Assembly (NCBI GenBank): GCA_033856175.1
Contig: JAWVFK010000006.1
Coordinates: 62,001 to 126,000 of the forward strand
DNA from: JAWVFK01 sp033856175
GTDB lineage: Bacteria > Actinomycetota > Thermoleophilia > Solirubrobacterales > 70-9
Direction of reading: 5' to 3'
Length of the DNA: 64,000 nt
Position numbers and translations under genes: made by a program. Position 1 is the stretch's first letter; each line of letters starts with the position of its first letter. Positions 24,641 to 33,978 of the stretch are shown one piece after another. The notes beneath the pieces were generated by a model. That model saw only the letters and a program-made list of their open reading frames with translations. It made no database searches and was not told the origin of the DNA.

Positions 24641-25822
24641 TCAGGCCGGTTCGTAGTGGCGGACACGGTCCCGGTGCTCGCCGTACGAGCGCGTTTCGTA
24701 GGCGATCAGGATCCAGACCAGCACCGTCGCGACGATCACCGGCACCAGGGCCGCGACCTCGACGGCGGCTGGCACCAACGCGAGCAGGACTGCGGCGAGC
24801 AGCAGCCGGCGCCTGTTGATCGTCTGGATGTGGCGGTAGCGGAAGGCGACGTGCCCCAGCAGGTACATCGCCAGCCCGCCGAGCAGCGCGAACGCCGGCA
24901 CGATGTCGAGCGGATCGCCGACGTGGGCGATCGTCTTCTTCATCCCCAGCGCCAGCAGGACGATTCCGGCGACCATCGGGAAGTGGAGGTAGGAGTAGGA
25001 GTCGCGCGCCATCTCGTTCTGCACCCGTCCGGGCTCGGCGGCCTCCAGTCGGCGCGAGGCAACCAGCGAGACGATGTCGAAGTAGAGCCACCACATCGCC
25101 GCGGCGAGCGCGACGCCGACGACGGCCGCGATCCCCTGGCTGATGCTGAGGTGGCTGCCGACACCGATGCCGATCGCGACGATCGACTCGCCGAGGGCGA
25201 TGATCACGATCAGCCCGTGGCGCTCGGCGAAGTGGGCGGGGGCGAGCTTCCAGCCCTCGGCGCCGAAGAAGTAGGGCCCGCCCATGTCGACGGCCAGCGC
25301 CAGCGCCCAGAGTGCCCCCTGGGCGAGGCCGTCGAGCAGCGAGGCGCCGGCGAGCAGGCCGACACCCATCGTCGTGCTCCAGGCGAGGCCGATGACGGAT
25401 TTGCGTAGGTCCGGCTCACCGCGGCTCGCCAGGACGAAGAGGCCGATGTGGGCGATCCGGACGACGCCGTAGGCGAGCGCGAACGCCAGCGCGAGGTGAT
25501 CGAACGCCCCCGGGACGCAGAGCGCGACGAGCAGGAACGCCGCCATCGCGGCGAAGATCACGCCGCGGACGGCGCCCTCCTCGGGATCGACGACGCTCGT
25601 CAGCCAGGCATAGCCGACCCACGCCCACCAGAGCACGCCGAGCACCAGCAGCCCCTGGCCCAGCCCCGCCCAACTCGGGTCGGCCGACATCAGCTGCGTG
25701 CACTGGGTGATCGCCAGGACGAAGACGAGGTCGAAGAACAGCTCGAGCGACGTCACCTGCTCGCGCTCGCGCATCACCGCGCTGAGGCGGGGACGCGTCG
25801 TGGCCTCGGTCGACGTTGACAC
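24641..25822 (-). CDS. Low temperature requirement protein A (LtrA) family membrane protein
   Basis: 393 residues from GTG 25822; ATG 25774 (MREREQVTSLELFF) is an alternative. VTSLELFFDLVFVLAITQCT is the family signature, followed by about eleven membrane segments; HFAERHGLIVIIALGESIVAIG is the second conserved block. LtrA was linked to cold growth in Listeria, but its transport or enzymatic activity is not established. The frame stays open far upstream, yet that part overlaps the divergent ABC gene and is not protein-like. Confidence 0.88.
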   Translation of the reverse strand: MSTSTEATTRPRLSAVMREREQVTSLELFFDLVFVLAITQCTQLMSADPSWAGLGQGLLVLGVLWWAWVGYAWLTSVVDPEEGAVRGVIFAAMAAFLLVALCVPGAFDHLALAFALAYGVVRIAHIGLFVLASRGEPDLRKSVIGLAWSTTMGVGLLAGASLLDGLAQGALWALALAVDMGGPYFFGAEGWKLAPAHFAERHGLIVIIALGESIVAIGIGVGSHLSISQGIAAVVGVALAAAMWWLYFDIVSLVASRRLEAAEPGRVQNEMARDSYSYLHFPMVAGIVLLALGMKKTIAHVGDPLDIVPAFALLGGLAMYLLGHVAFRYRHIQTINRRRLLLAAVLLALVPAAVEVAALVPVIVATVLVWILIAYETRSYGEHRDRVRHYEPA

Positions 25823-25879
25823 CGCGCTGAGGCTACTGCCGGCCGCGAGCCCGGGGTAATCGCCTAGTACGTTGCCTGA

Positions 25880-26644
25880 ATGAGTGCGTTGGAGATCGAG
25901 CGGCTGGTCAAGCGCTATCCGACCGGGGTCGAGGCCCTGCGGGGGGTCTCGCTGGAGATCGCCGAGGGGGAGTTCTTCGGGCTGCTGGGGCCCAATGGGG
26001 CCGGCAAGTCGACGCTGATTCACTGCGCAACCGGGCTGGCGATGCCGAGCGCGGGCGAGATCCGGATCTTCGGCGCCGACGCCGTCCATGACTACGAGCA
26101 GGCACGGGCCGCGGTCGGTCTCGCGCCGCAGGAGCTGAACCTCGACTGGTTCCTGACCGTCGAGGAAACGCTCGACTACCACGGCGGCTACTTCGGCATG
26201 CCCAAGCGCGAGCGGCGCGAGCGGACGGCTGAGCTGCTTGAGATCTTCTCGCTCGTCGCCAAGAAGGACGACTCGACACGGACGCTGTCCGGCGGGATGA
26301 AGCGGCGGCTGGTGCTGGCGCGGGCTCTGATGCACCGGCCGAAGTTGCTGATCCTCGACGAGCCGACCGCCGGCGTCGACGTCGAGCTGCGGCTCGAGCT
26401 CTGGCACTACGTCCAGCTGATCAACTCCGAGGGGACGACGATCCTGCTGACGACGCACTACCTCGAGGAGGCCGACCAGCTCTGCGACAGGATCGCCTTT
26501 ATCAACGACGGTGAGATCGTCGCCCAGGGGACCAGCGCCGAGCTCGCCAGCCGCTACAACGCCGCCGGCCTTGAGGACGCCTACCTGGAGCTGGTCGGGC
26601 GCAACGAGCTCTCGCGCGCCAAGCTCGCTGAGGCGACGGGATGA
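25880..26644 (+). CDS. ABC transporter ATP-binding protein (ABC-2 type exporter)
   Basis: 254 residues. Walker A GPNGAGKST at 37-45, signature LSGGM at 136-140 and Walker B LLILDEP at 156-162 are all intact, followed by the switch histidine in LLTTHYLEEAD. It powers the permease encoded immediately downstream, whose start overlaps its stop by 4 nt (ATGA). The nearest named relatives are daunorubicin- and NodI-type exporters; the cargo is unknown. The gene is divergent from ltrA with 57 bp between. Confidence 0.93.
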   Translation: MSALEIERLVKRYPTGVEALRGVSLEIAEGEFFGLLGPNGAGKSTLIHCATGLAMPSAGEIRIFGADAVHDYEQARAAVGLAPQELNLDWFLTVEETLDYHGGYFGMPKRERRERTAELLEIFSLVAKKDDSTRTLSGGMKRRLVLARALMHRPKLLILDEPTAGVDVELRLELWHYVQLINSEGTTILLTTHYLEEADQLCDRIAFINDGEIVAQGTSAELASRYNAAGLEDAYLELVGRNELSRAKLAEATG

Positions 26645-27408
26645 GCGCAGCTCAGATTCGCTTCCTCGCCCTCGTGCGGCGCGAGTGCAATCGCTTCTTC
26701 AAGATCAAGCGCCAGACGCTGGCGGCGCCGCTGCTGGAGACCTTTCTCTACATCTCGGTCTTCGGCGCCGCGCTGGGATCGCGGATCAAGACGCTGCACG
26801 GGTTCGACTACGTCGTCTTCGTCGTCCCCGGGCTGACGATGATGGCCTGGGCGATCAACGCGTTCTCCAACAACTCGTCGTCGATCCTGCAGCAGAAGTT
26901 CCAGCGCTCGATCGACGACCAGCTCTCCTCGCCGGCGTCGCCGCTGCAGCTGCTGCTGGCCTTCTCGCTCGGCGGCTTCCTGCGCGGGATGGTCGTGGCG
27001 ACGCTGACGGTCTCGGTCGCCTCGGTGCTCGTCCACCTGCCGATCGACCACGTCCTCATCCTCTTGCCGTCGATCTTCCTCGTCGGCTTCTTCTTCGCGC
27101 TGGTGGGGGTGCTGGTCGGCGTCCGCGCCGAGCAGTTCGACGACGTCTCGACGGCGCAGACCTTCGTCCTGCAGCCGCTGATCTTCCTCGGCGGCGTCTT
27201 CTACTCGGCGTCGCTGCTGCCCGAGCCGTTCCAGACGATGACCCACTTCAACCCCGTCTACTACATGATCAACCTCGTCCGCTACGGGTTCCTCGGCTAC
27301 TCGGAGGCCAACATCGCGCTGTCGCTTGGGTTGCTCAGCCTGGCGACGCTGGCGCTGTTCGCGGTCAACTACCGCCTCTTTGCCCGCGGCTATCGCTTGC
27401 GGGCCTAG
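26641..27408 (+). CDS. ABC-2 type transporter permease
   Basis: 255 residues with six membrane segments. PLIFLGGVFYSASLLPEPF near residue 185 and the GFLGYSEANIALSLG end are typical of NodJ/DrrB-like ABC-2 permeases. It dimerises and works with the ATPase encoded just upstream (ATGA overlap). It ends overlapping the convergent acetyltransferase gene by 4 nt. Confidence 0.92.
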   Translation: MSAAQIRFLALVRRECNRFFKIKRQTLAAPLLETFLYISVFGAALGSRIKTLHGFDYVVFVVPGLTMMAWAINAFSNNSSSILQQKFQRSIDDQLSSPASPLQLLLAFSLGGFLRGMVVATLTVSVASVLVHLPIDHVLILLPSIFLVGFFFALVGVLVGVRAEQFDDVSTAQTFVLQPLIFLGGVFYSASLLPEPFQTMTHFNPVYYMINLVRYGFLGYSEANIALSLGLLSLATLALFAVNYRLFARGYRLRA

Positions 27409-27932
27409 CTGAACTCGCCGGCGAGCAAATCCATCAGCAGGCCGTCGCGATAGCTGCCGTCGGCCAGGCGCTGGTAGTCGCGCATGACGCCGACCGGCTT
27501 GAAGCCGACGCCCTCGTAGGAGCGGATCGCGCGCTCGTTGCCGGTCGCCGGGTCGATCGTGAAGCGATGGTGGCCGCGGTCGATGAAGTGGGCGATGGCG
27601 GTGCGGAGCGCCTCGGGGCCGTAGCCGCTGCCCTGGCGCTTCGTCGTCAGGGCGATGTCAAAGGCGACGCTCGGGTACTCCGGGTCCGGTTCCTCGTTGA
27701 TCTGCAGCCAGCCGGCGGTCTCGTCGTCGATGACGATGACGAAGGCGGGCTGGGTTGCCAGCTCTTCGCGGACGCTGTCGATGCTGGTGTCGCCCCACCA
27801 GCGCGCGACCTCGGGCTCGGCGAGGATCACGGCGAGCGCGGGAGCGTCTTCGGCGGTTGCCGGCCGCAGGAGCAGGCGCTCGCTTTGGAGCGGGGTGAGG
27901 GGCTGGGGCTGCGCGGAGCTGTTGGGATCCAT
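27405..27932 (-). CDS. GNAT acetyltransferase, aminoglycoside 6'-N-acetyltransferase-like
   Basis: 175 residues from ATG 27932; an in-frame ATG 27 nt further upstream is less likely. ERLLLRPATAEDAPALAVIL, KRQGSGYGPEALRTAIAHF (acetyl-CoA loop) and DPATGNERAIRSYEGVGFKPVG form the GNAT fold and match the AAC(6')-Ib-like subgroup. Chromosomal relatives often acetylate other amines, so drug resistance is only a possibility. Its stop overlaps that of the permease gene by 4 nt, tail to tail. Confidence 0.83.
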   Translation of the reverse strand: MDPNSSAQPQPLTPLQSERLLLRPATAEDAPALAVILAEPEVARWWGDTSIDSVREELATQPAFVIVIDDETAGWLQINEEPDPEYPSVAFDIALTTKRQGSGYGPEALRTAIAHFIDRGHHRFTIDPATGNERAIRSYEGVGFKPVGVMRDYQRLADGSYRDGLLMDLLAGEFS

Positions 27933-28022
27933 GGCTGCACAGTGTGCCGCCGAGGCCAAGGGATGGTCAGGCCCCGTCAGGTCGGTTAGGCTGGACGCCT
28001 CGTCGTCGGAAGGGAGAACTGC

Positions 28023-28925
28023 ATGGATCGCACGCTGTTCGTACGAGCTCGGATGAGCCTGGCCGTCACCGCGGCTGCGCTCGGGTTGTCGGCGCTGGCG
28101 CCGGCGCTTGCTCAGGCCGGGGTCGCTGCTGGTGCGGGCGTGAGCTTTCCGACGACGGTCAGCGTCGGCGATACGGGGGTCGCTGCCTCGATCACGATGT
28201 CGAACCAGGACACCGCGCCTAATCAGGCGGATACGAACACGGTTTGCAATGCGGGTGACACGGCGCCACCGTGTTCTTCTCCCGAACGGGGAATAGTCCT
28301 CACCCCGGCGTGCAAGCAGCTCGCCGCTGGTGCCTGTACAGCGGCCGGCGCCGAGCCGGGTGTGTTCCAGATCTCCACGTCGGGAATCGGCAAGGCGGGG
28401 ACTGCATGCGCCGGCGTCAGCTTCAGCACCGCACTAATCGACGCAACGTTTGGAACGGTGCGGTTCACGCCGCAACCGGGTGCGCACGTATTGCTGCCGG
28501 GAGCCTCCTCCTCCTGTGAGATCGACTTCACCGTCGACGTGCTCAAGCAGCCAACGGTTGATGAGGATCCTGGAACACCTGGCATCCAGACCGGTCAATC
28601 GACTGAGCACACGCAAATCGACGGAGCCTTCAATGCTTTTGCGCGTTCCTCTTCCATCACCACCGTCCTCCCCGACACCACCGCCCCACTCACCATCTTC
28701 GGCTCGAAGACGATCAAACGCTCCGCCCGCAAGGCCATCTTCCACTTCTCCTCGAACGAGCTCGGCTCGACCTTCCTCTGCAAGCTCGACAGCAGGCCGT
28801 TCTCCCGTTGCTCCTCGCCGAAGAAGTACCGCCACCTCGCGCTCGGCAAGCACAAGTTCAAGGTCAGGGCGCGCGACGCCGCCGGCAACCTCGGCAACAC
28901 GATCGTCAAGAAGTTCACGATCTAG
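28023..28925 (+). CDS. Secreted protein with C-terminal Ig-like repeat
   Basis: 300 residues; GGGAGAACTGC precedes the ATG. A signal peptide ends near residue 32 (APALAQAGVAAG). Residues 40-205 are rich in Ser, Thr and Ala with six cysteines. The last 75 residues, F-xCKLDSRPFSRC-SSPKKY, a G-H turn and VRARDAAGNLG, form an Ig-like unit typical of secreted Thermoleophilia and other actinobacterial surface proteins. Codon use of residues 40-200 is less GC-biased than its neighbours. Function unknown, probably surface attachment. Confidence 0.75.
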   Translation: MDRTLFVRARMSLAVTAAALGLSALAPALAQAGVAAGAGVSFPTTVSVGDTGVAASITMSNQDTAPNQADTNTVCNAGDTAPPCSSPERGIVLTPACKQLAAGACTAAGAEPGVFQISTSGIGKAGTACAGVSFSTALIDATFGTVRFTPQPGAHVLLPGASSSCEIDFTVDVLKQPTVDEDPGTPGIQTGQSTEHTQIDGAFNAFARSSSITTVLPDTTAPLTIFGSKTIKRSARKAIFHFSSNELGSTFLCKLDSRPFSRCSSPKKYRHLALGKHKFKVRARDAAGNLGNTIVKKFTI

Positions 28926-29015
28926 CTGCCCGATCGTCCAGCGACCTGATCGCAACCTGAACAGGCCGGGCCCTGTTTAGGAAACGCATACATACGGACG
29001 CCAGCGTGTGGCGCC

Positions 29016-30293
29016 ATGACGACGACCCTGCAGCGCGACAAGGCCCCGACCACCCCGCGAGACAATGGCTCGGCCCGCTCCCTCGGCCGTCAGATGCTCA
29101 ACAAGGTTCCGGAGGTCACGCTCTACTTCTGGGTCATCAAGGTCCTCTGCACGACCGTCGGCGAGACCGCCGCCGACTACCTCAACGACACGCTCGGCTT
29201 CGGCCTGACCAACACGACCTACGTGATGGGCGCGCTGCTGATCGCGACGCTGGTGGCCCAGTTCGGCTCGCGGCGCTACAAGCCGGGCATCTACTGGCTC
29301 GCGGTCGTCCTGATCAGCGTCGTCGGCACCCTGATCACCGACAACCTGACCGACAACCTCGGCGTCGCTCTCGAGACGACGACGATCGTCTTCAGCATCG
29401 TCCTGGCGGCGACGTTCGGGGCCTGGTTCGCGAGTGAGCGGACGCTGTCGATCCACACGATCTTCACCACTCGGCGCGAGGCCTGGTACTGGCTGACGGT
29501 GCTCTTCACCTTTTGCCTCGGCACCGCGGCCGGCGACCTCGCCGCCGAGCGGCTGAGCCTCGGCTTCCTCAATTCGGTCTTCATCTTCGGCGGGCTGATC
29601 GCGATCATCACCGTCGCCCACCTACGCTTTCGGATGAACGCGATCCTCGCTTTCTGGCTCGCCTACATCCTCACCCGCCCGCTCGGCGCCTCGATCGGCG
29701 ACTACCTCTCCCAGCCGAAGGCCGACGGCGGCCTCGGCCTCGGGACGACCGTGACCAGCGCGATCTTCCTCTCGGCGATCCTCGGCCTCGTCGTCTACCT
29801 GGCGGTCACGAGGCGCGACGTGATCCCGGTCGACACCGAGACCCTGACCCCGGGCGCCGACCAGCAGGCGCACGTCCTCGTCGTCGCCAATAAGACGGCG
29901 GCGACGGCGGCACTGATCGAAGCGGTGCGCAGGCGCGCTGCGGCCGGGCCGGCAAAGTTCTTCCTGCTGGTCCCGAACCCTGACGACCACCTCGTCTTCG
30001 ACCGCAACAGCAGGGACGTCCACATCGGCGAACAGGTGCTGGCGCTCGCGCTGCCGCTGCTGCAGCGGGCGGCCGGCGGCGAGGTCGAGGGCCGCGTCGC
30101 CGCCAGCCCCAACGCCTACGACGACATCGTCGCCGAGCTCGAGAGCGGCAGCTACGAGGAGGTCATCCTTTCGACGCTGCCGAGCCACGTCTCGCACTGG
30201 CTCCACGTCGACCTGCCGGATCGCATCGCCGACCTCGGCTACCCGGTGACGACGGTCACGCCGGAGCCCGACCGCGAGCCCGTCGCGGCCTAG
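29016..30293 (+). CDS. COG4705-type membrane protein fused to a Usp-like cytoplasmic domain
   Basis: 425 residues. The membrane part (about 28-270) repeats a motif: KVPEVTLYFWVIKVLCTTVG, then ETAADYLNDTLGFG, TAAGDLAAERLSLG and GASIGDYLSQPKADGG. This is the COG4705 pattern of four internal repeats, each ending in an acidic helix. After TETLTPGADQQ the last 140 residues form an alpha/beta domain with HVLVVANKTAATAALIEAV and FFLLVPNP, similar to universal-stress-protein folds. The fusion suggests a ligand-sensing tail on a transporter-like core. Biochemical role unknown. Confidence 0.78.
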   Translation: MTTTLQRDKAPTTPRDNGSARSLGRQMLNKVPEVTLYFWVIKVLCTTVGETAADYLNDTLGFGLTNTTYVMGALLIATLVAQFGSRRYKPGIYWLAVVLISVVGTLITDNLTDNLGVALETTTIVFSIVLAATFGAWFASERTLSIHTIFTTRREAWYWLTVLFTFCLGTAAGDLAAERLSLGFLNSVFIFGGLIAIITVAHLRFRMNAILAFWLAYILTRPLGASIGDYLSQPKADGGLGLGTTVTSAIFLSAILGLVVYLAVTRRDVIPVDTETLTPGADQQAHVLVVANKTAATAALIEAVRRRAAAGPAKFFLLVPNPDDHLVFDRNSRDVHIGEQVLALALPLLQRAAGGEVEGRVAASPNAYDDIVAELESGSYEEVILSTLPSHVSHWLHVDLPDRIADLGYPVTTVTPEPDREPVAA

Positions 30294-30340
30294 GGAACGG
30301 TGGTCTGGGGGCGCCGCCCGGCGCCGCGGCGGTTCTCCGT

Positions 30341-30709
30341 CTAGACCGCGTTGACGACGCCGACGAGGTGTCCCTCGGGGTCGGTGAACTGGCCGATCAC
30401 GATCCGCTCCATGATCGTCTCCGGTCCCATCACGCGGGTGCCGCCGAGCTCCTCGGCCTTGGCGAGCGCCGCTTCGACGTCGGGGACGCCGACGTAGAAG
30501 GTGACGTGGCCGTCGTAGCCCTCGGGACCGGTGCCGACGCCGCCGCCGATGCCGGCGCCCTCGGGACCGAGGTTCTCCTCACGCGAGACGATCCCGTAGT
30601 CCATCGGGTTGTCGGCGTTGAAATTCCAATCGAACAGCTCCGAGTAGTAGCTGCGGAGCTTTCCCCCGTCCTTGCCGATGACCTCGAAGTGCATTACCGG
30701 CTGACCCAT
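30341..30709 (-). CDS. VOC family protein
   Basis: 122 residues; GGAGG just before the ATG. MHFEVIGKDGGKLRSYYSEL and VPDVEAALAKAEELGGTRV flank the two halves of the VOC fold, which ends QFTDPEGHLVGVV. The family includes glyoxalases and dioxygenases; this member resembles the widespread actinobacterial small VOC proteins without known substrate. It is in the same orientation as the downstream-located oxidoreductase genes but separated by an AT-rich hairpin. Confidence 0.82.
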   Translation of the reverse strand: MGQPVMHFEVIGKDGGKLRSYYSELFDWNFNADNPMDYGIVSREENLGPEGAGIGGGVGTGPEGYDGHVTFYVGVPDVEAALAKAEELGGTRVMGPETIMERIVIGQFTDPEGHLVGVVNAV

Positions 30710-30773
30710 GCTTCCTCCTTCTGCACCGCAGCGGGCGGCGCCTGGTGGTTTGACCTTCTCAGACTCTTGCAGT

Positions 30774-30790
30774 GATATTTAGAAAATATC
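30774..30790. repeat. AT-rich inverted repeat between VOC and oxidoreductase genes
   Basis: GATATTT and AAATATC pair perfectly around AGA. In such GC-rich DNA an AT palindrome here is notable. It lies 7 nt past the oxidoreductase stop and 64 nt upstream of the VOC start, so it may be an operator for the VOC gene or a weak terminator. Confidence 0.55.
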
Positions 30791-30796
30791 TTTGAA

Positions 30797-32224
30797 TCAT
30801 CGGTCCTGGGAGCCCGCGAGCCACTCGAGCGCCGAGCGCGCCGCGTTGTAGCCGCCCATGCCGTGGACGCCGGGGCCGGGCGGGGTCGCGGCGGAGCAGA
30901 TGAAGACGCCGGGGATGCCGGTGGCGTAGGGATCGCGGGCCAGGCGCGGGCGGATCAGCATCTGAACCGGGGTGTTGGCGCCGGTGGCGATGTCGCCGCC
31001 GACGTAGTTGGCGTTGCCGGTGGCGAGGTCGGCCGGTGAGCGAACGGCGGTCGCGGCGAGCCGCTCGCGCAGGCCGGGGGCGAAGCGCTCGATCTGGTCG
31101 ATCAGGGCGCCCTCGGCGTCTCCTTCGTAGCCGTTGGGGACGTGGGCGTAGGCCCAGATCGGATGGAGATCGCCCGCCGAGCGTCCGGGGTCGGCCAGGT
31201 ACTGCTGGCCGACGAGGACGAAGGGCCGCTCGGGCATCTGGCCCCGGGTGATCGCCCTCTCAGCGGCGACCGTCTCCTCGAAGTCGCCGATCACGTGGAC
31301 CGTGCCGGCCCTGCGGCAGGCCTCGTTCGCCCAGGGGATGCCGCCCTCGACCGCGAGGTCGACCTTGAAGGCCGCGGGGCCGTGGCGATAGCGCCGGTAG
31401 GCGCGGCGGACCGGCGCCGGCAATCTCTCTCCGGCGATCTCGGCGATCGCGCCGGGGGCGAGGTCGAAGACGACGATCTCCGCCTTCGGAAGGTCGGTCA
31501 TCGAGGTCACCCGGACCCCGGTCTCGATCGTGCCGCCGTGCTCTGCCAGGACCGAGGCCAGCGCGTCGCTGATCGCGCGCGAGCCGCCGCGGGCTACGGG
31601 CCAGCCGAAGCGGTGACAGGCCGAGATCAGCGCCATGCCGACGGCCGAGCTCATCGGCCCGGTCAGCGGCGCCATCGCGTGGGCGGCGACGCCGCCGAAC
31701 AGCGCCCTCGCCTGCGGGCCCTTCCAGCGCCTGGTCAGCATCGTCGCCGGCAGCGCCGCCGCCAAGCCGAAGCGGCCGAGGCGGATCGGATGGCGGGGCA
31801 GGTGGAGGACCGGGCGCAGCAGATCCTCGTTGAGGGCTTCGAACGAGGCGGAGGCGGCGCCGAAGGTGCGGCGCCAGGCGCGGCCGTCGCCGCCGAGGCC
31901 GGCGGCGGTCTCCTCGATCGAGCGCACCAGCACGCCGGCGCTGCCGTCGTCGAGCGGGTGGGCGAGGTCGACCTCGGGATAGCGCCACTCGAGGCCGTGC
32001 TTCTCGAGCTCGAGCGCACGCAGGAAGGGCGACCCGGCCCCCATTGGATGAACGGCGGAGCAGTGGTCGTGGAGAAGACCGGGGAGGGTCAGCTCGCTGG
32101 TCCGCGTACCGCCGCCGATCGTCTCCTCGGCCTCGAGCACGGTGACCCGCACCCCCTCGCGGGCCAGCGCGACCGCGCAGGCCAGCCCGTTGGGGCCGGA
32201 GCCGACGACGACTGCTTCGCTCAC
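30797..32224 (-). CDS. Phytoene desaturase-like FAD-dependent oxidoreductase
   Basis: 475 residues from GTG 32224. The FAD-binding beta-alpha-beta motif AVVVGSGPNGLACAVALA is at the N-terminus with E in VLEAEETIGGG, and the C-terminal FAD clamp GGYNAARSALEWL. The length and conserved blocks (LTLPGLLHDHCSAVHPMG) place it in the CrtI/phytoene dehydrogenase-like group that acts on long lipids. The GTGA overlap with the DUF3556 gene shows translational coupling, and this pairing recurs in actinobacteria, so the two probably act on the same lipid at the membrane. Confidence 0.88.
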   Translation of the reverse strand: MSEAVVVGSGPNGLACAVALAREGVRVTVLEAEETIGGGTRTSELTLPGLLHDHCSAVHPMGAGSPFLRALELEKHGLEWRYPEVDLAHPLDDGSAGVLVRSIEETAAGLGGDGRAWRRTFGAASASFEALNEDLLRPVLHLPRHPIRLGRFGLAAALPATMLTRRWKGPQARALFGGVAAHAMAPLTGPMSSAVGMALISACHRFGWPVARGGSRAISDALASVLAEHGGTIETGVRVTSMTDLPKAEIVVFDLAPGAIAEIAGERLPAPVRRAYRRYRHGPAAFKVDLAVEGGIPWANEACRRAGTVHVIGDFEETVAAERAITRGQMPERPFVLVGQQYLADPGRSAGDLHPIWAYAHVPNGYEGDAEGALIDQIERFAPGLRERLAATAVRSPADLATGNANYVGGDIATGANTPVQMLIRPRLARDPYATGIPGVFICSAATPPGPGVHGMGGYNAARSALEWLAGSQDR

Positions 32225-33978
32225 GTCGCAGCCGGGGCGGCGCCGGCGCTCGCCCGTGCCTTCGTCACATGGACCGGGAACTCCCCGGACTCGTCGAGCC
32301 AGGGCTCGCGCTCGACCATGTCGGCGACCTCGACCCAGCCCTCCTCGATCAGGCCGCTGGCGGCGTCGAAGATGCGGTAGCGCTGGCGCTGAATGTGTGC
32401 CGGCTGCGACTCCAGCGTGACGATCCGCAGCTGGCCCTCGGCGAAGCCGCACTGCTCCTGGATCGCGGCGAGCAGCTGGTCGTCGTGGAAATGGCCGTCG
32501 CCGAAGTTCCAGCCGTTGACGACGCCGGAGATCAGCTCGCCCTCACGCACGTGATAGTTCTCGACGTCGTCGACCGCTCGCGGCAGCAGCCCGTTGAGCG
32601 CCCGGCCGTGGGCGTGCATCGAGCGAAAGGCGAGGCCCTTGGCGAGCAGGACCTCGGCGGTGTCGCGGTCGTAGAAGCGCGAGAGCTGCTCGACGACGAT
32701 CGACGCCGGCTTGTAGACGTCGCGGTCGAGCTTCTCCTCGGCGCCGCTGGCCTTCTCGAACAGCCACTGGCTGGAGGCCCAGTTGCCGGCGTAGTAGCGC
32801 ATCGAGTGCAGGAAGGAGACCTTGTCCGGCCAGAGGTTGCCGACGATCGGGGTCAGCACGCCGACGACCAGCAGGATCGCGATCAGCAGCGGGTCATCGA
32901 GCGTCGACAGCGGCACGTCGCCGTAGTGGCCGAAGAGGAAGAGCAGGCCGAAGATCATGAACAGGTTCCACTCCAGCGGCACGGCCAGCGGGAACGTCGA
33001 GGTGATGTGGATGTGGAAGATCACCATCCCGGCGACGGCGAGCGTGCCGATCGTGCCGCCGTTGCTGAGCAGCAGGACGACCGGCAGGCTGAGCTCGATC
33101 GCCGTCCCCATGTGGGCCGAGAGCGCGGCGTAGCGCGAGGGGATCAGGTCGTCGGGGTGGTGGCGGTAGAGCTTTGCCTTGGCCCGGCGCGAGCGGTTCC
33201 AGGGCGTGTTGCTGATCATCACCGAGACGACGAAGGGGAAGTGGCGGTTGAACTTCGAGCTCGCCGCGCCGAGCCAGATGCAGACGAGGACGATCTGCGA
33301 GGCGACGATCATGTTGTGGAGGGGGAAGAGGAAGACGATCAGCAGGAAGCCGTAGACCTCGGGCCGAGCCCCGAGGTAGGCGACCTTGTCGCGGAGGCCG
33401 AGCAGGGCGAGGCAGCCGAGCAGCACCGCGATCGCCGCCGGCTGGAGTCGGCCGCCGGGGGTGCCCGGCACCGCCTCTCCATGTGAGACCAGCAGGAAGA
33501 CGCCGGTGGCAAGCACCCCGGCATAGAGGGCGACATCGATGAGCGTTCGGCGCGAGCCCCTGGTCAGCGGCACCCGGCCGGGCCAGGGGGGCAGCCGCAC
33601 CGTCCCCGGCCGCAGCCAGTAGAGGACGCCGCCGATCGGCGGCACGAAGCGCAGCGTCAGCGGCATCGAGCCGCAGCCGAGGCCGAGGATCTCCCAGAGG
33701 AGCGTCCAGACGACGAGCTTCTGGAAGACGATCGGCCAAAACCACCAATCGCCGATGTCGCCGAGGCCGCCGATCCCCGGTGTCGTCGCCGCGATCGTCA
33801 GCGCCGCGCCGAGGACGAAGACGACGAGCTTGAGGATGTAGGCGAGATAGACGGCGGTCGGCGAGCCGAGGCCGTTGATCGCCCAGTCCTGAGCGAGCGG
33901 CCGGATCCGCGACAGGTGTGGCAGCCGCTTCCACTCCTCGACCTCGAAGGGAGGCGGAGCGGGCGCTAGGAAGCTGAT
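32221..33978 (-). CDS. DUF3556 membrane protein; 5' end lacks a standard start codon
   Basis: The frame reads as a typical DUF3556 protein of about 585 residues: ISFLAPAPPPFEVEEWKRLP, WAINGLGSPTAVYLAYILKL, then six or more membrane segments and a hydrophilic C-terminal third (SGVVNGWNFGDGHFHDDQ). No ATG, GTG or TTG exists in this frame before the conserved N-terminus; the coordinate used is an ATC at 33978. An ATG with an ideal ribosome site (AGGAG, 4 nt spacer) lies at 33995 but is one base out of frame and would stop after nine codons. A single missing base near the GGG at 33985-33987 would restore a normal gene. Coupled by GTGA to the oxidoreductase gene. Confidence 0.75.
   Translation of the reverse strand: MSFLAPAPPPFEVEEWKRLPHLSRIRPLAQDWAINGLGSPTAVYLAYILKLVVFVLGAALTIAATTPGIGGLGDIGDWWFWPIVFQKLVVWTLLWEILGLGCGSMPLTLRFVPPIGGVLYWLRPGTVRLPPWPGRVPLTRGSRRTLIDVALYAGVLATGVFLLVSHGEAVPGTPGGRLQPAAIAVLLGCLALLGLRDKVAYLGARPEVYGFLLIVFLFPLHNMIVASQIVLVCIWLGAASSKFNRHFPFVVSVMISNTPWNRSRRAKAKLYRHHPDDLIPSRYAALSAHMGTAIELSLPVVLLLSNGGTIGTLAVAGMVIFHIHITSTFPLAVPLEWNLFMIFGLLFLFGHYGDVPLSTLDDPLLIAILLVVGVLTPIVGNLWPDKVSFLHSMRYYAGNWASSQWLFEKASGAEEKLDRDVYKPASIVVEQLSRFYDRDTAEVLLAKGLAFRSMHAHGRALNGLLPRAVDDVENYHVREGELISGVVNGWNFGDGHFHDDQLLAAIQEQCGFAEGQLRIVTLESQPAHIQRQRYRIFDAASGLIEEGWVEVADMVEREPWLDESGEFPVHVTKARASAGAAPAAT

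Noticed and set aside
25823..26458. Upstream extension of the LtrA frame
   Set aside because: It runs antisense through the ABC ATPase gene; the LtrA signature starts after GTG 25822.
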